Source of the DNA: Idiomarina aquatica
Lineage (GTDB): Bacteria > Pseudomonadota > Gammaproteobacteria > Enterobacterales > Alteromonadaceae
Reading direction: 5' to 3'
Length of the DNA: 64,000 bases
NCBI RefSeq assembly: GCF_004362895.1
Contig: NZ_SNXI01000004.1
Coordinates: 1 to 64,000, forward strand
In this document: positions 15,634-25,998 of the stretch, in pieces
Layout of the letters: each line of letters opens with the position of its first letter
Position numbering within the stretch: the stretch's first letter is position 1
Made by a program: the position numbers and the translations under genes
Notes under the pieces: generated by a model
Database searches by the model: none
The model's input: the letters and a program-made list of their open reading frames with translations, nothing else
Told to the model about the DNA's origin: nothing

Positions 15634-16974
15634 ATGATTACTATCAAGAAAGGGCTGGATATCCCGATTAAGGGAGCCCCCCAGCAGCAAGTATCCGACG
15701 GTAAGGCCGTGACGACGGTCGCTACCCTGGGAGAAGAGTACGTCGGTATGCGCCCGACCATGCACGTTAAAGTTGATGAGCGTGTGAAAAAAGGTCAAGT
15801 GATTTTCGAAGACAAGAAGAATCCGGGCGTTAAATATACGGCTCCTGCAGCGGGTGTTGTAAAAGACATTCCTCGTGGCGAACGCCGCGTTCTGCAAGCC
15901 GTTGTTGTCGAGTGTGATGGTGACGAGCAAATCACCTTCGATAAATTCGATAGCGACAAACTCGACTCATTGGGTCGCGACAAAGTTCAGGAAATCCTCA
16001 TTGAGTCTGGTCAATGGCCAGCGCTCAGAACCCGCCCCTACAGCAAGGCGCCGGCAGTTGACGCAGAAGCTTCGGCTATTTTCGTTAACGCTATGGACAC
16101 CAATCCGCTGTGCATGGATCCGACGCTGTTTATTAACGAACACAAGCAGGCTTTCGTTGATGGCTTAAAAGTGCTGTCAAACTTAACTGACGGTAAAGTG
16201 TTCGTGGTTAAAGCGGGCGATGCTGAAGTGGATACCGGCGACGCTAAGGTTCAGCTTGAATCTTTTGGCGGCGTGCATCCGGCTGGCTTGGTCGGTACCC
16301 ATATGCACTTTTTGCACCCGGTTAGCTTAAAGCGTCCGGCATGGCATATTGGTTACCAGGATGTTGTGGCATTCGGTAAGCTCTTTACCACCGGTGAAAT
16401 TTTCACCGATCGGATGGTGGCATTAGCGGGCGAAGGCGTTAAAGAGCCTCGCGTTTTGCGTACTCGCATGGGCGCCAACTTACGTGAGTTGAGCGATGGC
16501 GAACTGCAAGGCGATAATAACCGTATTATCAGTGGTTCGGTGCTTAATGGTCATAAAGTGGACGAAGCCCATCAATGGCTGGGTCGCTTCCACACACAAG
16601 TGAGCGTTATCCCTGAGGGTAACCACAAAGAATTCTTGGGTTGGATCCGTCCGGGCTCAGACTTGCACTCGATTACCCGAGCTTATGCCGGTCATTTCAA
16701 TCCGAAGAAGCTGTTCAGCATGACCACATCAATGAACGGCTCGTCTCGTTCAATGGTGCCGATTGGTAACTATGAACGCATTATGCCGTTGGACATCGTA
16801 CCGACGTTATTGTTGCGTGATTTGTTGTCAGGCGATACCGATGAAGCTCAGCAACTGGGTTGCTTAGAGTTGGACGAGGAAGACTTGGCATTGTGCACAT
16901 ATGTTTGCCCTGGGAAGTACGAGTACGGCCCGGTGCTGCGCGATTGTCTCACTAAGATTGAGAAAGAAGGCTAA
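15634..16974 (+). CDS. nqrA: Na+-translocating NADH:quinone reductase subunit A
   Basis: Peripheral cytoplasmic subunit of Na+-NQR, 446 residues, implicated in ubiquinone binding. The N-terminus [16 protein letters not shown] is characteristic of NqrA. A GTG at 15622 is in frame, but the ATG at 15634 gives the family N-terminus. First of six structural genes in the usual order, 2 bp before nqrB. Confidence 0.97.
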   Translation: MITIKKGLDIPIKGAPQQQVSDGKAVTTVATLGEEYVGMRPTMHVKVDERVKKGQVIFEDKKNPGVKYTAPAAGVVKDIPRGERRVLQAVVVECDGDEQITFDKFDSDKLDSLGRDKVQEILIESGQWPALRTRPYSKAPAVDAEASAIFVNAMDTNPLCMDPTLFINEHKQAFVDGLKVLSNLTDGKVFVVKAGDAEVDTGDAKVQLESFGGVHPAGLVGTHMHFLHPVSLKRPAWHIGYQDVVAFGKLFTTGEIFTDRMVALAGEGVKEPRVLRTRMGANLRELSDGELQGDNNRIISGSVLNGHKVDEAHQWLGRFHTQVSVIPEGNHKEFLGWIRPGSDLHSITRAYAGHFNPKKLFSMTTSMNGSSRSMVPIGNYERIMPLDIVPTLLLRDLLSGDTDEAQQLGCLELDEEDLALCTYVCPGKYEYGPVLRDCLTKIEKEG

Positions 16975-16976
16975 CC

Positions 16977-18179
16977 ATGAGCTTGAAAGATACACTCGAG
17001 CGTATTGAGCCGCAGTTCGAAAAGGGCGGCAAATACGAAAAGTGGTACGCGCTGTATGAAGCGGTAGCCACTATCTTGTACACGCCAGGTACGGTGACGC
17101 AGTCTCGCACACACGTTCGTGACCGCATCGACCTTAAGCGTATTATGATCCTGGTGTGGATGATGACGTTCCCGGCGATGTTCTGGGGCATGTACAACGT
17201 TGGTAACCAGGCCGCGATGGCTTTAGCTGAAGGCTACCAGTTAGCTGACGTTTGGCAGGTGGGCTTGTTCCAGTTGCTGGGCGGTGAGCTGGGTGCTGAC
17301 GCCGGTTGGGGCGCGAAAATGTGGTACGGAGCCTGCTGGTATCTGCCTATCTACGCGGTCACCTTTATTGTCGGTGGTTTCTGGGAAGTCCTGTTTGCGA
17401 GCATTCGTAAGCACGAAGTCAACGAAGGCTTCTTCGTTACCTCGGTACTGTTCTCATTGATCCTGCCTGCAACCACGCCACTGTGGCAGGTTGCACTGGG
17501 TATTACCTTTGGTGTTGTCATTGGTAAAGAGATCTTTGGTGGTACCGGCCGTAACTTCCTTAACCCGGCACTGACGGGTCGTGCATTCCTGTACTTCGCC
17601 TATCCGGCGAGCATGTCTGGTGACTCTATCTGGACAGCAGTTGACGGTTTCTCTGGCGCGACTAACCTGGGTGCTGCGGCACTGGGTAACCTGGACTACG
17701 GTAACACCGAATTATGGTGGGACGCGTTTTTAGGTAACATCCAGGGCTCTGTGGGTGAAGTATCAACGCTGATGATTTTAATCGGTGGTTTAGCACTGAT
17801 TTACTTCCGCATTGCCTCATGGCGTATCGTATCCGGCGTATTCGTGGGTATGGTGCTGTTCTCTGGCCTGTTAAATCTGATTGGCAGCGACAGTAACCCA
17901 ATGTTTGCGATGCCGTGGTACTGGCACTTAGTATTGGGTGGCTTTGCCTTTGCGATGATGTTTATGGCAACCGATCCGGTGTCGGCATCATTCACCAACA
18001 AAGGTAAATTCGCTTACGGTCTGTTAATTGGTTTTATGACGGTCATGATCCGCGTAATTAACCCGGCATTCCCGGAAGGTATTATGCTGGCCATCTTGTT
18101 CGCGAACGTCTTTGCACCGTTGTTTGACTACTTTGTAGCACAGGCAAACATCAAACGGAGGTTAGCACGCAATGGCTAG
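16977..18179 (+). CDS. nqrB: Na+-translocating NADH:quinone reductase subunit B
   Basis: Membrane subunit of 400 residues that carries covalent FMN and noncovalent riboflavin and forms part of the Na+ path. The flavinylation site is seen as SGAT at 226-229, with Thr229 the FMN-bearing residue by homology to Vibrio. The FMN is attached by ApbE, encoded downstream. The 3' end overlaps nqrC by 8 nt. Confidence 0.97.
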   Translation: MSLKDTLERIEPQFEKGGKYEKWYALYEAVATILYTPGTVTQSRTHVRDRIDLKRIMILVWMMTFPAMFWGMYNVGNQAAMALAEGYQLADVWQVGLFQLLGGELGADAGWGAKMWYGACWYLPIYAVTFIVGGFWEVLFASIRKHEVNEGFFVTSVLFSLILPATTPLWQVALGITFGVVIGKEIFGGTGRNFLNPALTGRAFLYFAYPASMSGDSIWTAVDGFSGATNLGAAALGNLDYGNTELWWDAFLGNIQGSVGEVSTLMILIGGLALIYFRIASWRIVSGVFVGMVLFSGLLNLIGSDSNPMFAMPWYWHLVLGGFAFAMMFMATDPVSASFTNKGKFAYGLLIGFMTVMIRVINPAFPEGIMLAILFANVFAPLFDYFVAQANIKRRLARNG

Positions 18180-18948
18180 TAAGAACGAAAGTTTAGGCAA
18201 AACGATAGGTGTTGTGCTGGCACTTTGTTTGGTGTGTTCAATTCTGGTTGCGGGTTCGGCGGTAGCGCTTAAACCGATGCAGGAAAAGAACGCGGCGCTG
18301 GCGATGCAGCGTAACATCTTGAACGCGGCAGGCATCTTAGAAGCCGGTATGGATATTCCTTCTGTTTACGACGAGCGTATTAAAGCGCACGTCGTTAGTT
18401 TGGAAGATTATCAAGTGGTGCAGGACAAAGACCCGAAGGACTTTGATAACCGTAAAGCCGCTGGCGACCCTGAAACCAGCACCAAACTTGATAAAAGTGA
18501 AGACATTGCTGGTTTAGGTACCATGGAAACCATGACCGAAGTTTATTTGGTGATGGACGAAAATGGTAACCGTAACGGTGCGGTTCTGCACATCCGCGGG
18601 CAAGGCCTGTGGGGCACAATGTACGGGTTAATCTCGTTAGAAGACGATTTGAATACCGTACGTGGTGTTAACTTCTATGAACATGCTGAAACACCGGGGC
18701 TTGGTGGCGAAATCACCAATCCGGCCTGGGTAAAAACCTGGGAAGGCAAAGAGCTTTTCGGTGACGACGGAAAAGTGAAGTTTGATTTGGTTAAAGGCGG
18801 TGCGTCTAACGAGCACGAAGTTGATGCGCTTTCAGGTGCCACCTTAACCAGTAACGGCGTTGATGCGACCATCGATTTTTGGATGAGCGACAAAGCATAC
18901 GGTCCGTTACTCGAGAAACTTCGCAAAGGAGAGCTGACCAATGGCTAG
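18172..18948 (+). CDS. nqrC: Na+-translocating NADH:quinone reductase subunit C
   Basis: Subunit of 258 residues with one N-terminal membrane helix (about 11-33) and a periplasmic domain bearing the second covalent FMN. The ApbE target motif SGATLT is at 221-226, making Thr224 the modified residue. It overlaps nqrB and nqrD by 8 nt each, so the subunits are translationally coupled. Confidence 0.97.
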   Translation: MASKNESLGKTIGVVLALCLVCSILVAGSAVALKPMQEKNAALAMQRNILNAAGILEAGMDIPSVYDERIKAHVVSLEDYQVVQDKDPKDFDNRKAAGDPETSTKLDKSEDIAGLGTMETMTEVYLVMDENGNRNGAVLHIRGQGLWGTMYGLISLEDDLNTVRGVNFYEHAETPGLGGEITNPAWVKTWEGKELFGDDGKVKFDLVKGGASNEHEVDALSGATLTSNGVDATIDFWMSDKAYGPLLEKLRKGELTNG

Positions 18949-19573
18949 TGCAAAAGAAATGAAGTCCGTTTTATTCGGACCGATCTTCGCGAATAACCCC
19001 ATCGCACTGCAGATCTTAGGTGTCTGCTCGGCGTTGGCGGTAACCTCTAAGATGAGCAACACCCTGGTTATGTGTATTGCACTAACCGCGGTTGTTGCCG
19101 CTTCCAACTTCTTTATTTCGATTATTCGTAATCACATTCCATCGAGTGTGCGAATTATCGTGCAGATGACCATTATCGCGAGTCTGGTTATTGTTGTTGA
19201 CCAGGTATTGCGGGCTTATGCCTACGAAATATCCCGTGAGCTATCGGTATTCGTTGGTTTGATTATTACCAACTGTATCGTTATGGGTCGTGCCGAAGCT
19301 TACGCGATGAAGAGCACGCCGTTTATGTCATTGCTGGACGGTATCGGTAACGGCTTAGGCTACTCTGTGGTATTGCTTGTGGTTGGTTTTGTGCGTGAGC
19401 TGTTTGGTTCAGGTAGCTTGTTCGATGTGCAAATTATGCCATTGGTATCTGAAGGTGGTTGGTACGAGCCGGTTGGCTTGCTGCTGATGCCGCCAAGTGC
19501 ATTCTTTATCATCGGTGGCTTTATCTGGGTACTACGTACGTTCTACCCTGACCAAGTCGAACCTAAGGAGTAA
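18941..19573 (+). CDS. nqrD: Na+-translocating NADH:quinone reductase subunit D
   Basis: Six-helix membrane subunit of 210 residues. Together with NqrE it forms the inverted-topology pair that holds the intramembrane iron centre. The conserved cysteine regions are visible in LGVCSALAV and [14 protein letters not shown]. Followed directly by nqrE. Confidence 0.97.
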   Translation: MASAKEMKSVLFGPIFANNPIALQILGVCSALAVTSKMSNTLVMCIALTAVVAASNFFISIIRNHIPSSVRIIVQMTIIASLVIVVDQVLRAYAYEISRELSVFVGLIITNCIVMGRAEAYAMKSTPFMSLLDGIGNGLGYSVVLLVVGFVRELFGSGSLFDVQIMPLVSEGGWYEPVGLLLMPPSAFFIIGGFIWVLRTFYPDQVEPKE

Positions 19574-19578
19574 TGGCC

Positions 19579-20187
19579 ATGGAACAATATATTAACCTGT
19601 TCATCCGCGCGATCTTTATCGAAAACTTAGCGCTGTCATTCTTCTTGGGCATGTGTACCTTTTTGGCGGTGTCTAAAAAGGTAAAAACAGCCTTTGGTTT
19701 GGGGGTCGCGGTTATCGTTGTACTGGGTATTTCGGTACCGGTAAACAACTTGGTTTATCACAACATTCTGGCACCTGGTGCATTAGATTGGGCAGGCTTT
19801 CCGGATGCGGACTTAAGCTTCTTGCGGTTCCTGACCTTTATCGGTGTTATCGCTGCATTGGTACAGATCCTGGAAATGACGCTGGATAAATACGTACCGG
19901 CATTGTACAACGCCTTGGGTATCTTCCTGCCGCTTATCACCGTTAACTGCGCCATATTTGGTGGTGTGTCGTTCATGGTTGAGCGTGACTACAACTTTGG
20001 CGAGTCGGTAGTTTACGGTATCGGCAGTGGTGTTGGCTGGTGTCTGGCGATTGTTGCCCTGGCAGCGGTGCGCGAGAAACTCAAGTATGCTGACGTACCC
20101 GATGGTTTGCGTGGTTTAGGCGCAACCTTTATGTCGGTCGGTCTTATTGGTTTGGGCTTTATGTCGTTCTCCGGCGTATCTCTTTAA
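19579..20187 (+). CDS. nqrE: Na+-translocating NADH:quinone reductase subunit E
   Basis: Six-helix membrane subunit of 202 residues, homologous to NqrD in inverted topology. Conserved segments [14 protein letters not shown] and [10 protein letters not shown] carry the iron-ligand cysteines. An ATG at 19573 overlaps the nqrD stop, but the ATG at 19579 has better spacing from AAGGAG and gives the usual MEQYINL start. Confidence 0.97.
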   Translation: MEQYINLFIRAIFIENLALSFFLGMCTFLAVSKKVKTAFGLGVAVIVVLGISVPVNNLVYHNILAPGALDWAGFPDADLSFLRFLTFIGVIAALVQILEMTLDKYVPALYNALGIFLPLITVNCAIFGGVSFMVERDYNFGESVVYGIGSGVGWCLAIVALAAVREKLKYADVPDGLRGLGATFMSVGLIGLGFMSFSGVSL

Positions 20188-20227
20188 TCCAGTGTGTTGA
20201 ATCAGTAAACGTTAAAGGTACGAATCG

Positions 20228-21460
20228 ATGGATATTACTCTGATAGCGCTCGGTGTAGGGATGTTTACCATCATCGTACTGATTTTGGTGGCGATCATTA
20301 TGGTCGCCAAATCAAAGTTAGTACCGCAGGGCGATGTAGAAATCCTGATTAACGAGGACGAAGAGAAGAAGATTGTTACCCAGCCGGGTACGAAACTGCT
20401 TGGCGCGTTGGCCAATGCCGGTATCTTCGTTTCTTCTGCCTGTGGTGGTGGTGGCTCTTGTGGTCAGTGCCGGGTAACGATTAAAGAAGGTGGTGGTGAT
20501 ATTCTGCCAACCGAGCTTGATCACATTACCAAACGCGAAGCGCGCGAAGGTGTGCGTTTGTCTTGCCAGGTTAATGTTAAGCAAGACATGAAAATTGAAC
20601 TGCCGGAAGAAATCTTTGGTATCAAAAAATGGGATTGTACGGTTAAGTCTAACGACAACGTCGCAACCTTTATCAAAGAGTTTGTGGTGCAGTTGCCGGA
20701 AGGTGAAGAAGTGCCGTTCCGTGCCGGTGGTTATATTCAGATCGAAGCTCCGCCGCATCATATTAAGTACAAAGACTTTGATATTGCCCCTGAGTACCGT
20801 GGTGACTGGGAACGCTTTGGCTTCTTAGATGTAGAATCTAAAGTGGACGAAGAAGTTATCCGTGCGTATTCAATGGCTAACTACCCGGAAGAGAAAGGCA
20901 TTATCATGCTGAACGTTCGTTGTGCGACACCGCCACCGAACGACTTGAGTCTGCCGGCAGGTAAAATGTCATCGTACATCTTTAGCCTGAAGGCGGGTGA
21001 TAAAGTCACTATCTCCGGTCCATTTGGTGAATTCTTTGCTAAAGACACCGAAGCTGAAATGGTCTTCATCGGTGGTGGTGCCGGTATGGCGCCGATGCGT
21101 TCGCACATTTTTGACCAGCTGCGTCGCTTAAACACCAATCGTAAGATCAGCTTCTGGTATGGTGCGCGTTCACTGCGCGAAATGTTCTATGTTGAAGATT
21201 TCGATATGTTGCAGGAAGAGAACGACAACTTTGAGTGGCACGTGGCCTTGTCGGATCCGCAGCCTGAAGACGACTGGGATGGCGATACCGGCTTTATCCA
21301 CAATGTGCTTTATGAGCGTTATCTGAAAGATCACGACGCACCTGAAGATTGTGAGTTCTATATGTGTGGTCCACCGGTGATGAACGCTGCGTGTATCAAC
21401 ATGTTGCATGATTTAGGTGTCGAAGACGATAACATCATGCTGGATGACTTTGGTGGTTAA
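20228..21460 (+). CDS. nqrF: Na+-translocating NADH:quinone reductase subunit F
   Basis: NADH-oxidising subunit of 410 residues. In order: N-terminal membrane helix (about 4-26), [2Fe-2S] ferredoxin domain with C72, C78, C81 and C113, FAD domain ([11 protein letters not shown]) and NADH domain ([11 protein letters not shown], and CGPPVMN near the end). It passes electrons from NADH through FAD to the cluster and on to the NqrD/E iron and NqrC. Confidence 0.97.
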   Translation: MDITLIALGVGMFTIIVLILVAIIMVAKSKLVPQGDVEILINEDEEKKIVTQPGTKLLGALANAGIFVSSACGGGGSCGQCRVTIKEGGGDILPTELDHITKREAREGVRLSCQVNVKQDMKIELPEEIFGIKKWDCTVKSNDNVATFIKEFVVQLPEGEEVPFRAGGYIQIEAPPHHIKYKDFDIAPEYRGDWERFGFLDVESKVDEEVIRAYSMANYPEEKGIIMLNVRCATPPPNDLSLPAGKMSSYIFSLKAGDKVTISGPFGEFFAKDTEAEMVFIGGGAGMAPMRSHIFDQLRRLNTNRKISFWYGARSLREMFYVEDFDMLQEENDNFEWHVALSDPQPEDDWDGDTGFIHNVLYERYLKDHDAPEDCEFYMCGPPVMNAACINMLHDLGVEDDNIMLDDFGG

Positions 21461-21463
21461 TCA

Positions 21464-22507
21464 ATGATGGGCTATAAACCCGCCGTGGTTGCCAACATGG
21501 TCGCTAAATTCTGGCTAGTCCTTCTGGGGCTAGCCTTTTTAGTATCCTGTTCGGACGCGCCAAAGCAAATTCGCTTTAGCGGCGATACCATGGGTACCAC
21601 CTACAACATCACCCTGTTCAGTAAGGATCCGCGCCATAGTCAGGCTGAGATCCAGAAAAAGGTCGAGACGGTTTTAGCGCAGGTCAACGCGCAGATGTCG
21701 ACCTACGACCCTGAATCGGAATTATCGCGGTTTAATCAACACGACTCGACTCAGCCGGTAGTGATAAGCCGGGCATTGGAACGCGTGGTTAGCCGGGCGC
21801 TGGAAATCTCCGCGCAAACCGACGGTTTGCTTGACGTGACGGTCGGGCCACTGGTTAATCTGTGGGGATTTGGTCCGCAGGCGAAACCTGAACAGGTGCC
21901 TACGCCGGATGAATTGCACGAAGTTCGTGCTTACGTTGGCTACGACAAGCTCACGCTGGCGAATCACCAGCTGGCTAAAAGTCACCCGCAGGTCTATGTC
22001 GACTTATCGACGATTGCGAAAGGTTATGGGGTTGATCGGGTTGCCTATTTATTGGACGACCTGGATATTACCCAGTACTTAGTCGAAATTGGTGGTGAGA
22101 TCCGCACCCGCGGTGGTAAACCTAACGGTAAACCGTGGCGGTTAGCGGTCGAGAAGCCGGTATCGACGGAACGATCAGTACAGGAAGTTGTCTCATTTAG
22201 TGAAGGGGCATTAGCCACTTCAGGCGATTACCGTAATTTTTACGAAGAGAACGGACGTCGTTATTCACACATTATTAATCCGCTAACAGCAGAGCCTATC
22301 CAACACAATTTAGTATCGGTCAGCGTTTATGCTGATGACTGCATGTCAGCCGATGCCTATGCAACGGCGTTGTTGGTTATGGGGCCGGAACAGGCAAAAG
22401 CCTTTGTTACTGAGCACCAAATCGATACCATGTTGGTGCTAAAAACCGACGATGGCTTTGAAGAATGGGTAAGCCCCGGGTTCGAAAAACTGTTATCGGA
22501 TGAGTGA
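21464..22507 (+). CDS. apbE: FAD:protein FMN transferase ApbE
   Basis: Periplasmic lipoprotein of 347 residues that attaches FMN to the Thr of SGAT motifs in NqrB and NqrC. The signal sequence ends in lipobox LVSC. Family motifs are visible: DTMGTTYNI, STIAKGYGVD, IGGEIRTRG, HIINPLTAEP and the metal-site segment DDCMSADAYATAL. The start codon at 21464 is 3 nt after the nqrF stop; an internal ATG at 21497 would also leave a full signal peptide. Confidence 0.95.
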   Translation: MMGYKPAVVANMVAKFWLVLLGLAFLVSCSDAPKQIRFSGDTMGTTYNITLFSKDPRHSQAEIQKKVETVLAQVNAQMSTYDPESELSRFNQHDSTQPVVISRALERVVSRALEISAQTDGLLDVTVGPLVNLWGFGPQAKPEQVPTPDELHEVRAYVGYDKLTLANHQLAKSHPQVYVDLSTIAKGYGVDRVAYLLDDLDITQYLVEIGGEIRTRGGKPNGKPWRLAVEKPVSTERSVQEVVSFSEGALATSGDYRNFYEENGRRYSHIINPLTAEPIQHNLVSVSVYADDCMSADAYATALLVMGPEQAKAFVTEHQIDTMLVLKTDDGFEEWVSPGFEKLLSDE

Positions 22508-22519
22508 TTAGGAGTTCTC

Positions 22520-22732
22520 ATGCAAACATTTTTACTGGTGTTGGCGCTGTTTTTAATCGTCGTACTGATTATGGCGGTTGGCTATATTGTTCAGCGCAAG
22601 ACGATTTCCGGTAGTTGCGGCGGTATTAGCTCGCTGGGTATGGATAAAGCCTGCGATTGCGATGACCCTTGCGATAAGAAAAAGGCGCGCATGGCAAAAG
22701 AGCAACAGTGGAAAGAAAACCAAATCCATTAG
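22520..22732 (+). CDS. nqrM: Na+-NQR maturation protein NqrM
   Basis: Protein of 70 residues with one membrane helix (about 3-24) and a cysteine-rich tail with SGSCGGI and CDCDDPC motifs. NqrM (formerly DUF539) is required for Na+-NQR assembly, probably by supplying iron to the NqrD/E site. It closes the nqr operon, 12 bp after apbE, the usual position in Vibrio and Alteromonadales. Confidence 0.93.
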   Translation: MQTFLLVLALFLIVVLIMAVGYIVQRKTISGSCGGISSLGMDKACDCDDPCDKKKARMAKEQQWKENQIH

Positions 22733-22738
22733 TGCACG

Positions 22739-22765
22739 CTTTTCGCGTCAGCAATTGACGCAAAA
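22739..22765. other. Hairpin after nqrM
   Basis: GCGTCA/TGACGC with loop GCAAT, flanked by TTTT on the left and AAAA on the right. The T-rich flank lies on the wrong side for a forward terminator; on the minus strand it would be followed by TTTT. Its role is unclear. Confidence 0.4.
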
Positions 22766-22819
22766 CAGTTATAACGATATAACTACCCTCAATCGATGTT
22801 GTTTAAGCGGGGGGTAGTT

Positions 22820-24931
22820 ATGAATCCATTAGAGTTACGGCCAGATAGTCAGGAAATTTACCTCGATTGTAACGCCACCACCCCCGTACTTCCGGAAGTA
22901 GCCCGGTCTGTATCGCATACCATGGAGGCCATATTTGGTAATCCCTCCAGTAGCCATATTACCGGCTTAAAAGCGCGCTATATTTTGGATATCACACGCC
23001 AGCTTGCGCGTGAAGCTATCGGCTCGTTTAACAGTAAACTGATTTTTACCAGTGGTGCCACTGAGGGCATTCAGACCGCGGTGGTTTCCGCCATTAGTGC
23101 CGCCGTGCAGGATGCCCGGCGACCACGTCGTTATCTGATGTATGGAGCGACGGAACATAAAGCGGTACCGCAGGCGTTAGCGCACTGGAACCAAATGCTG
23201 GGTCTTAACGCAGAACTGTTGGCCATACCGGTCGATAACAAAGGCTTGCTGGATCATGAGTTTATTGCTCAGCACGTAAGCCAGGCAGCGATGATTTGTA
23301 CCATGGCGGTGAATAACGAGACTGGCGTAGTACAGGATTTGGCCGCGTTAGAAACGGTTATCCGCAGCAACGCAGCAACGATTCCGTGGATGGTCGACTG
23401 TGTGCAGGCGCTTGGCAAACAACAGCTTGCGCTGGATGATACCAGCATTGATTACGCGCCGTTTAGTGGCCACAAGTTGTATGGACCAAAAGGTATTGGT
23501 TTTATGGCGGTGCGTGACGCGGCACCGTTTTCGCCGTTAATTATCGGCGGCGGTCAGGAGAGTGGTTATCGCTCAGGTACTGAAAACTTGCCCGGCATCG
23601 CCGCATTGAACGCGTTGTTCCGGTTAATGCAGCAAGGCAGTTCGTTCGCATCGGTTGAACAGCTTAATAGCTATCGTGAACAACTGGCGAAAGCATTAAG
23701 ACAAGCCTTTCCGACAGTGGTGTTCAACAACGATTTTTCGGTTTCGGTACCCACCACGCTTAATTTTTCGGTGTCCGGGGTATCCTCGCGCGACATTATG
23801 GATGTGCTTGATGCCTGCCATATTCGGGTTAGTTCCGGGTCGGCCTGTAGCTCTAAAGTCACCCGCAGCTTTGTTTTAGACGCAATGGGATTGGACTCCT
23901 GGCGTAGCGAGTCAGCCATCCGTTTGTCGTTTGGGCCGGCAACCACTCAGGCTGAGATTGACGAAGCTTGCACACGCCTGCAGCAAGCTGCAACCGCATT
24001 AAAACAGTCCTGTTTGATTGTCGCCGACACCAATGACGATAACGATGGTTTATTAGATGGCGTGGTGCAATTACGTTATGACGACCAGTGCAGTTATCTG
24101 CTAATCGATCGCGCTGCCCGACAGATGGTTGTTATTGACCCGCATCCGGCACTAGCCGGCCGTATCGAAAACATTGTCCATTGTCAGGGATACCAAATTC
24201 CGGCTGTTTTAAGTACATCCGCCGAGGGTGAAATTGCTAATGCAGCAGCGATGTTACGTGCAATGCTGCCACTGCAGCATACCGATACCGACGTATTCGG
24301 TTGGCCGGTTGATGCGGTGGCAAACTGTGACGCTATCCCGCAGGAGTGCCAAAGCGGCGTTGACGGCTGCTTATCGATTGGTGCGCGCCGGCTGTTCCGT
24401 TGGGGGAGCCGTTTACCGGTTTATTTACTCAGTGAGCCGGTTGCCGATGAGCAGCCGTTGCACGTTGACTTCGCCTTTATCGGCTCGGAGGTTGCAGTCG
24501 AAACCTTATGTCGCTGCATCGGCAGTCAGACGCTTGTCTGCGCAGGGCAGGATCCTGATTCTGAGCTGGTCACATCGTTGGGTGAACAAACTGGTGCTGC
24601 CGGACACACTGATCCCAAACAAACGGGCATCGATATAGCCATTGGCGACGAAGCCTTCTGGAACCGCGATGATGTGATTATTATCGATGTACGCGAACGT
24701 CAGGAGCATGTGGTGGATGATTTACCCTGCTGTGCGGAGGTTATCAACGTGCCCCTAACGCAGGTTATCCAGTTCATCCACGACAATGCTGCGCTAAAAG
24801 ACCGCGAGTTAGTTTGTGTGTGCCGTTCAGGCAACCGCAGCGGCGTGGTGGCTAAAGCGCTGCGGCGTCAGGGTTTTACTAAAACTCGGCATTTGTTGGG
24901 CGGTCTGGCTCTGGCTTCCAAACAAGCGTAG
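22820..24931 (+). CDS. Fusion of cysteine desulfurase, degenerate metallo-beta-lactamase-like and rhodanese domains
   Basis: A three-part protein of 703 residues. Residues 1-400 form a class V aminotransferase close to cysteine desulfurases: H113 (TEHK), PLP lysine K219 (SGHKLYGPKG) and the persulfide cysteine C343 in SSGSACSS. Residues about 412-545 look like a metallo-beta-lactamase fold (CSYLLID, MVVIDPHPALAGRIE), but the THxHxDH metal motif is replaced by STSAEGE. Residues 610-703 are a rhodanese domain with active C668 in CRSGNRSG. It could take sulfur from cysteine and hand it to the rhodanese. The start at 22820 follows a GGGGGG stretch; an earlier ATG at 22796 lacks a ribosome site. 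It overlaps the next, convergent gene by 53 nt. Confidence 0.85.
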   Translation: MNPLELRPDSQEIYLDCNATTPVLPEVARSVSHTMEAIFGNPSSSHITGLKARYILDITRQLAREAIGSFNSKLIFTSGATEGIQTAVVSAISAAVQDARRPRRYLMYGATEHKAVPQALAHWNQMLGLNAELLAIPVDNKGLLDHEFIAQHVSQAAMICTMAVNNETGVVQDLAALETVIRSNAATIPWMVDCVQALGKQQLALDDTSIDYAPFSGHKLYGPKGIGFMAVRDAAPFSPLIIGGGQESGYRSGTENLPGIAALNALFRLMQQGSSFASVEQLNSYREQLAKALRQAFPTVVFNNDFSVSVPTTLNFSVSGVSSRDIMDVLDACHIRVSSGSACSSKVTRSFVLDAMGLDSWRSESAIRLSFGPATTQAEIDEACTRLQQAATALKQSCLIVADTNDDNDGLLDGVVQLRYDDQCSYLLIDRAARQMVVIDPHPALAGRIENIVHCQGYQIPAVLSTSAEGEIANAAAMLRAMLPLQHTDTDVFGWPVDAVANCDAIPQECQSGVDGCLSIGARRLFRWGSRLPVYLLSEPVADEQPLHVDFAFIGSEVAVETLCRCIGSQTLVCAGQDPDSELVTSLGEQTGAAGHTDPKQTGIDIAIGDEAFWNRDDVIIIDVRERQEHVVDDLPCCAEVINVPLTQVIQFIHDNAALKDRELVCVCRSGNRSGVVAKALRRQGFTKTRHLLGGLALASKQA

Positions 24932-25949
24932 CAGCGAAGCCATCTTTGCCGACGAACCAACAACTGATATCGCTGTGACACTGCACGTTCCAAACGTTAG
25001 CGTCGGTTAACTTGAACCATTTTTGCGACGGCTCGTGGTAGGCTGCGGCACCTGATGGATTAGAGGTTAAGATCCAGCGGCCCTGGTGTTCAACTACACT
25101 GAGGCTGTACAGCGCACCTTGTAACGGCGGTTCGGGCAGCGCGCTAAACTCATCACCATCGTAGTACCATAGTCGTTCGCCTTCGTTATCGTCGGTGTTT
25201 AAATGGCCACCGGCGATGTAAAACTGCTCGTCATCCACTGGCCATACCGCCCAAATACCGGCATTAGGACCGGCTTGCATGGGCGTGTCAATAACTTCAA
25301 AACGAATACCAAAACCGCCTTTGCGTAAAACTCGCGCGGTATCAGCGTTACCGGTGCCGACTAACCAGGTTTGGTTATTGAAGCGTACGCAGCTGCCGCT
25401 CGAGGCAAAGCCACCCTCGTTAGACAGGGGTTTTTGACTAACAGCACTGTACGCCTTTATCCAGTTGCGACCACCCGGACTGCGCACAATACGCCAGCTG
25501 TCACCGACGCTGTCACCGAAAACCCAGGCCTCGCCATTAGGTGACAAATCTATGCAATTTAAAAAGGTATCGGCTTCGGCACGGTAGCGCATACGCCAAT
25601 TAGCACCGCCGTTATCGGTAAAATAGACCTTCGACTGACCATCGTCGCCGATGCTTAACGCGTAAGCCTGGCGATTATCAATCGCCTCGATGTCGCGAAA
25701 CTGCAGGTCATCCTGACCCGGTTGGCTGTATCGCCAACTGTTGCCGCCATCGTCGCTGTGTGCGACGAGGCCATTTTCGCCGGACAGCCAAATAGTCGAG
25801 CGGCTGACCGGCGCTGCACCAATCCACAGTTGCTTTTCGAGGTTTTCCAGTACCTTCAGCTTTGGCGGCTCTGCAGCAACGGCCGATAAATTAACGGCAG
25901 CTGCAAGCGCAAGGGTCGAGCTGAATTGGGTAAACCGAGTTAATTGCAT
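24879..25949 (-). CDS. Exported Ycf48-like BNR/beta-propeller protein
   Basis: Exported protein of 356 residues with signal peptide ending near SAVAAEPP. It has repeated propeller-like elements: WLSGENGLVAHSDDGGNSW, VYFTDNGGANWRM and FVGKDGFAA. This resembles the Ycf48/photosystem stability factor family, which is widespread in non-photosynthetic proteobacteria with unknown role. The coding end overlaps the desulfurase fusion gene by 53 nt on the opposite strand. It follows yciK by 49 bp in the same direction. Confidence 0.72.
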   Translation of the reverse strand: MQLTRFTQFSSTLALAAAVNLSAVAAEPPKLKVLENLEKQLWIGAAPVSRSTIWLSGENGLVAHSDDGGNSWRYSQPGQDDLQFRDIEAIDNRQAYALSIGDDGQSKVYFTDNGGANWRMRYRAEADTFLNCIDLSPNGEAWVFGDSVGDSWRIVRSPGGRNWIKAYSAVSQKPLSNEGGFASSGSCVRFNNQTWLVGTGNADTARVLRKGGFGIRFEVIDTPMQAGPNAGIWAVWPVDDEQFYIAGGHLNTDDNEGERLWYYDGDEFSALPEPPLQGALYSLSVVEHQGRWILTSNPSGAAAYHEPSQKWFKLTDANVWNVQCHSDISCWFVGKDGFAATLVWKPEPDRPTNAEF

Positions 25950-25998
25950 TATGTCACCTAAGTTGAGACGTCCTTTATTGAGGAGTCAGTTCGGACAA

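Noticed and set aside
22739-22765. Rho-independent terminator of the nqr operon
   Set aside because: On the plus strand the hairpin is followed by A residues, not T, so it is not a normal terminator for nqr.
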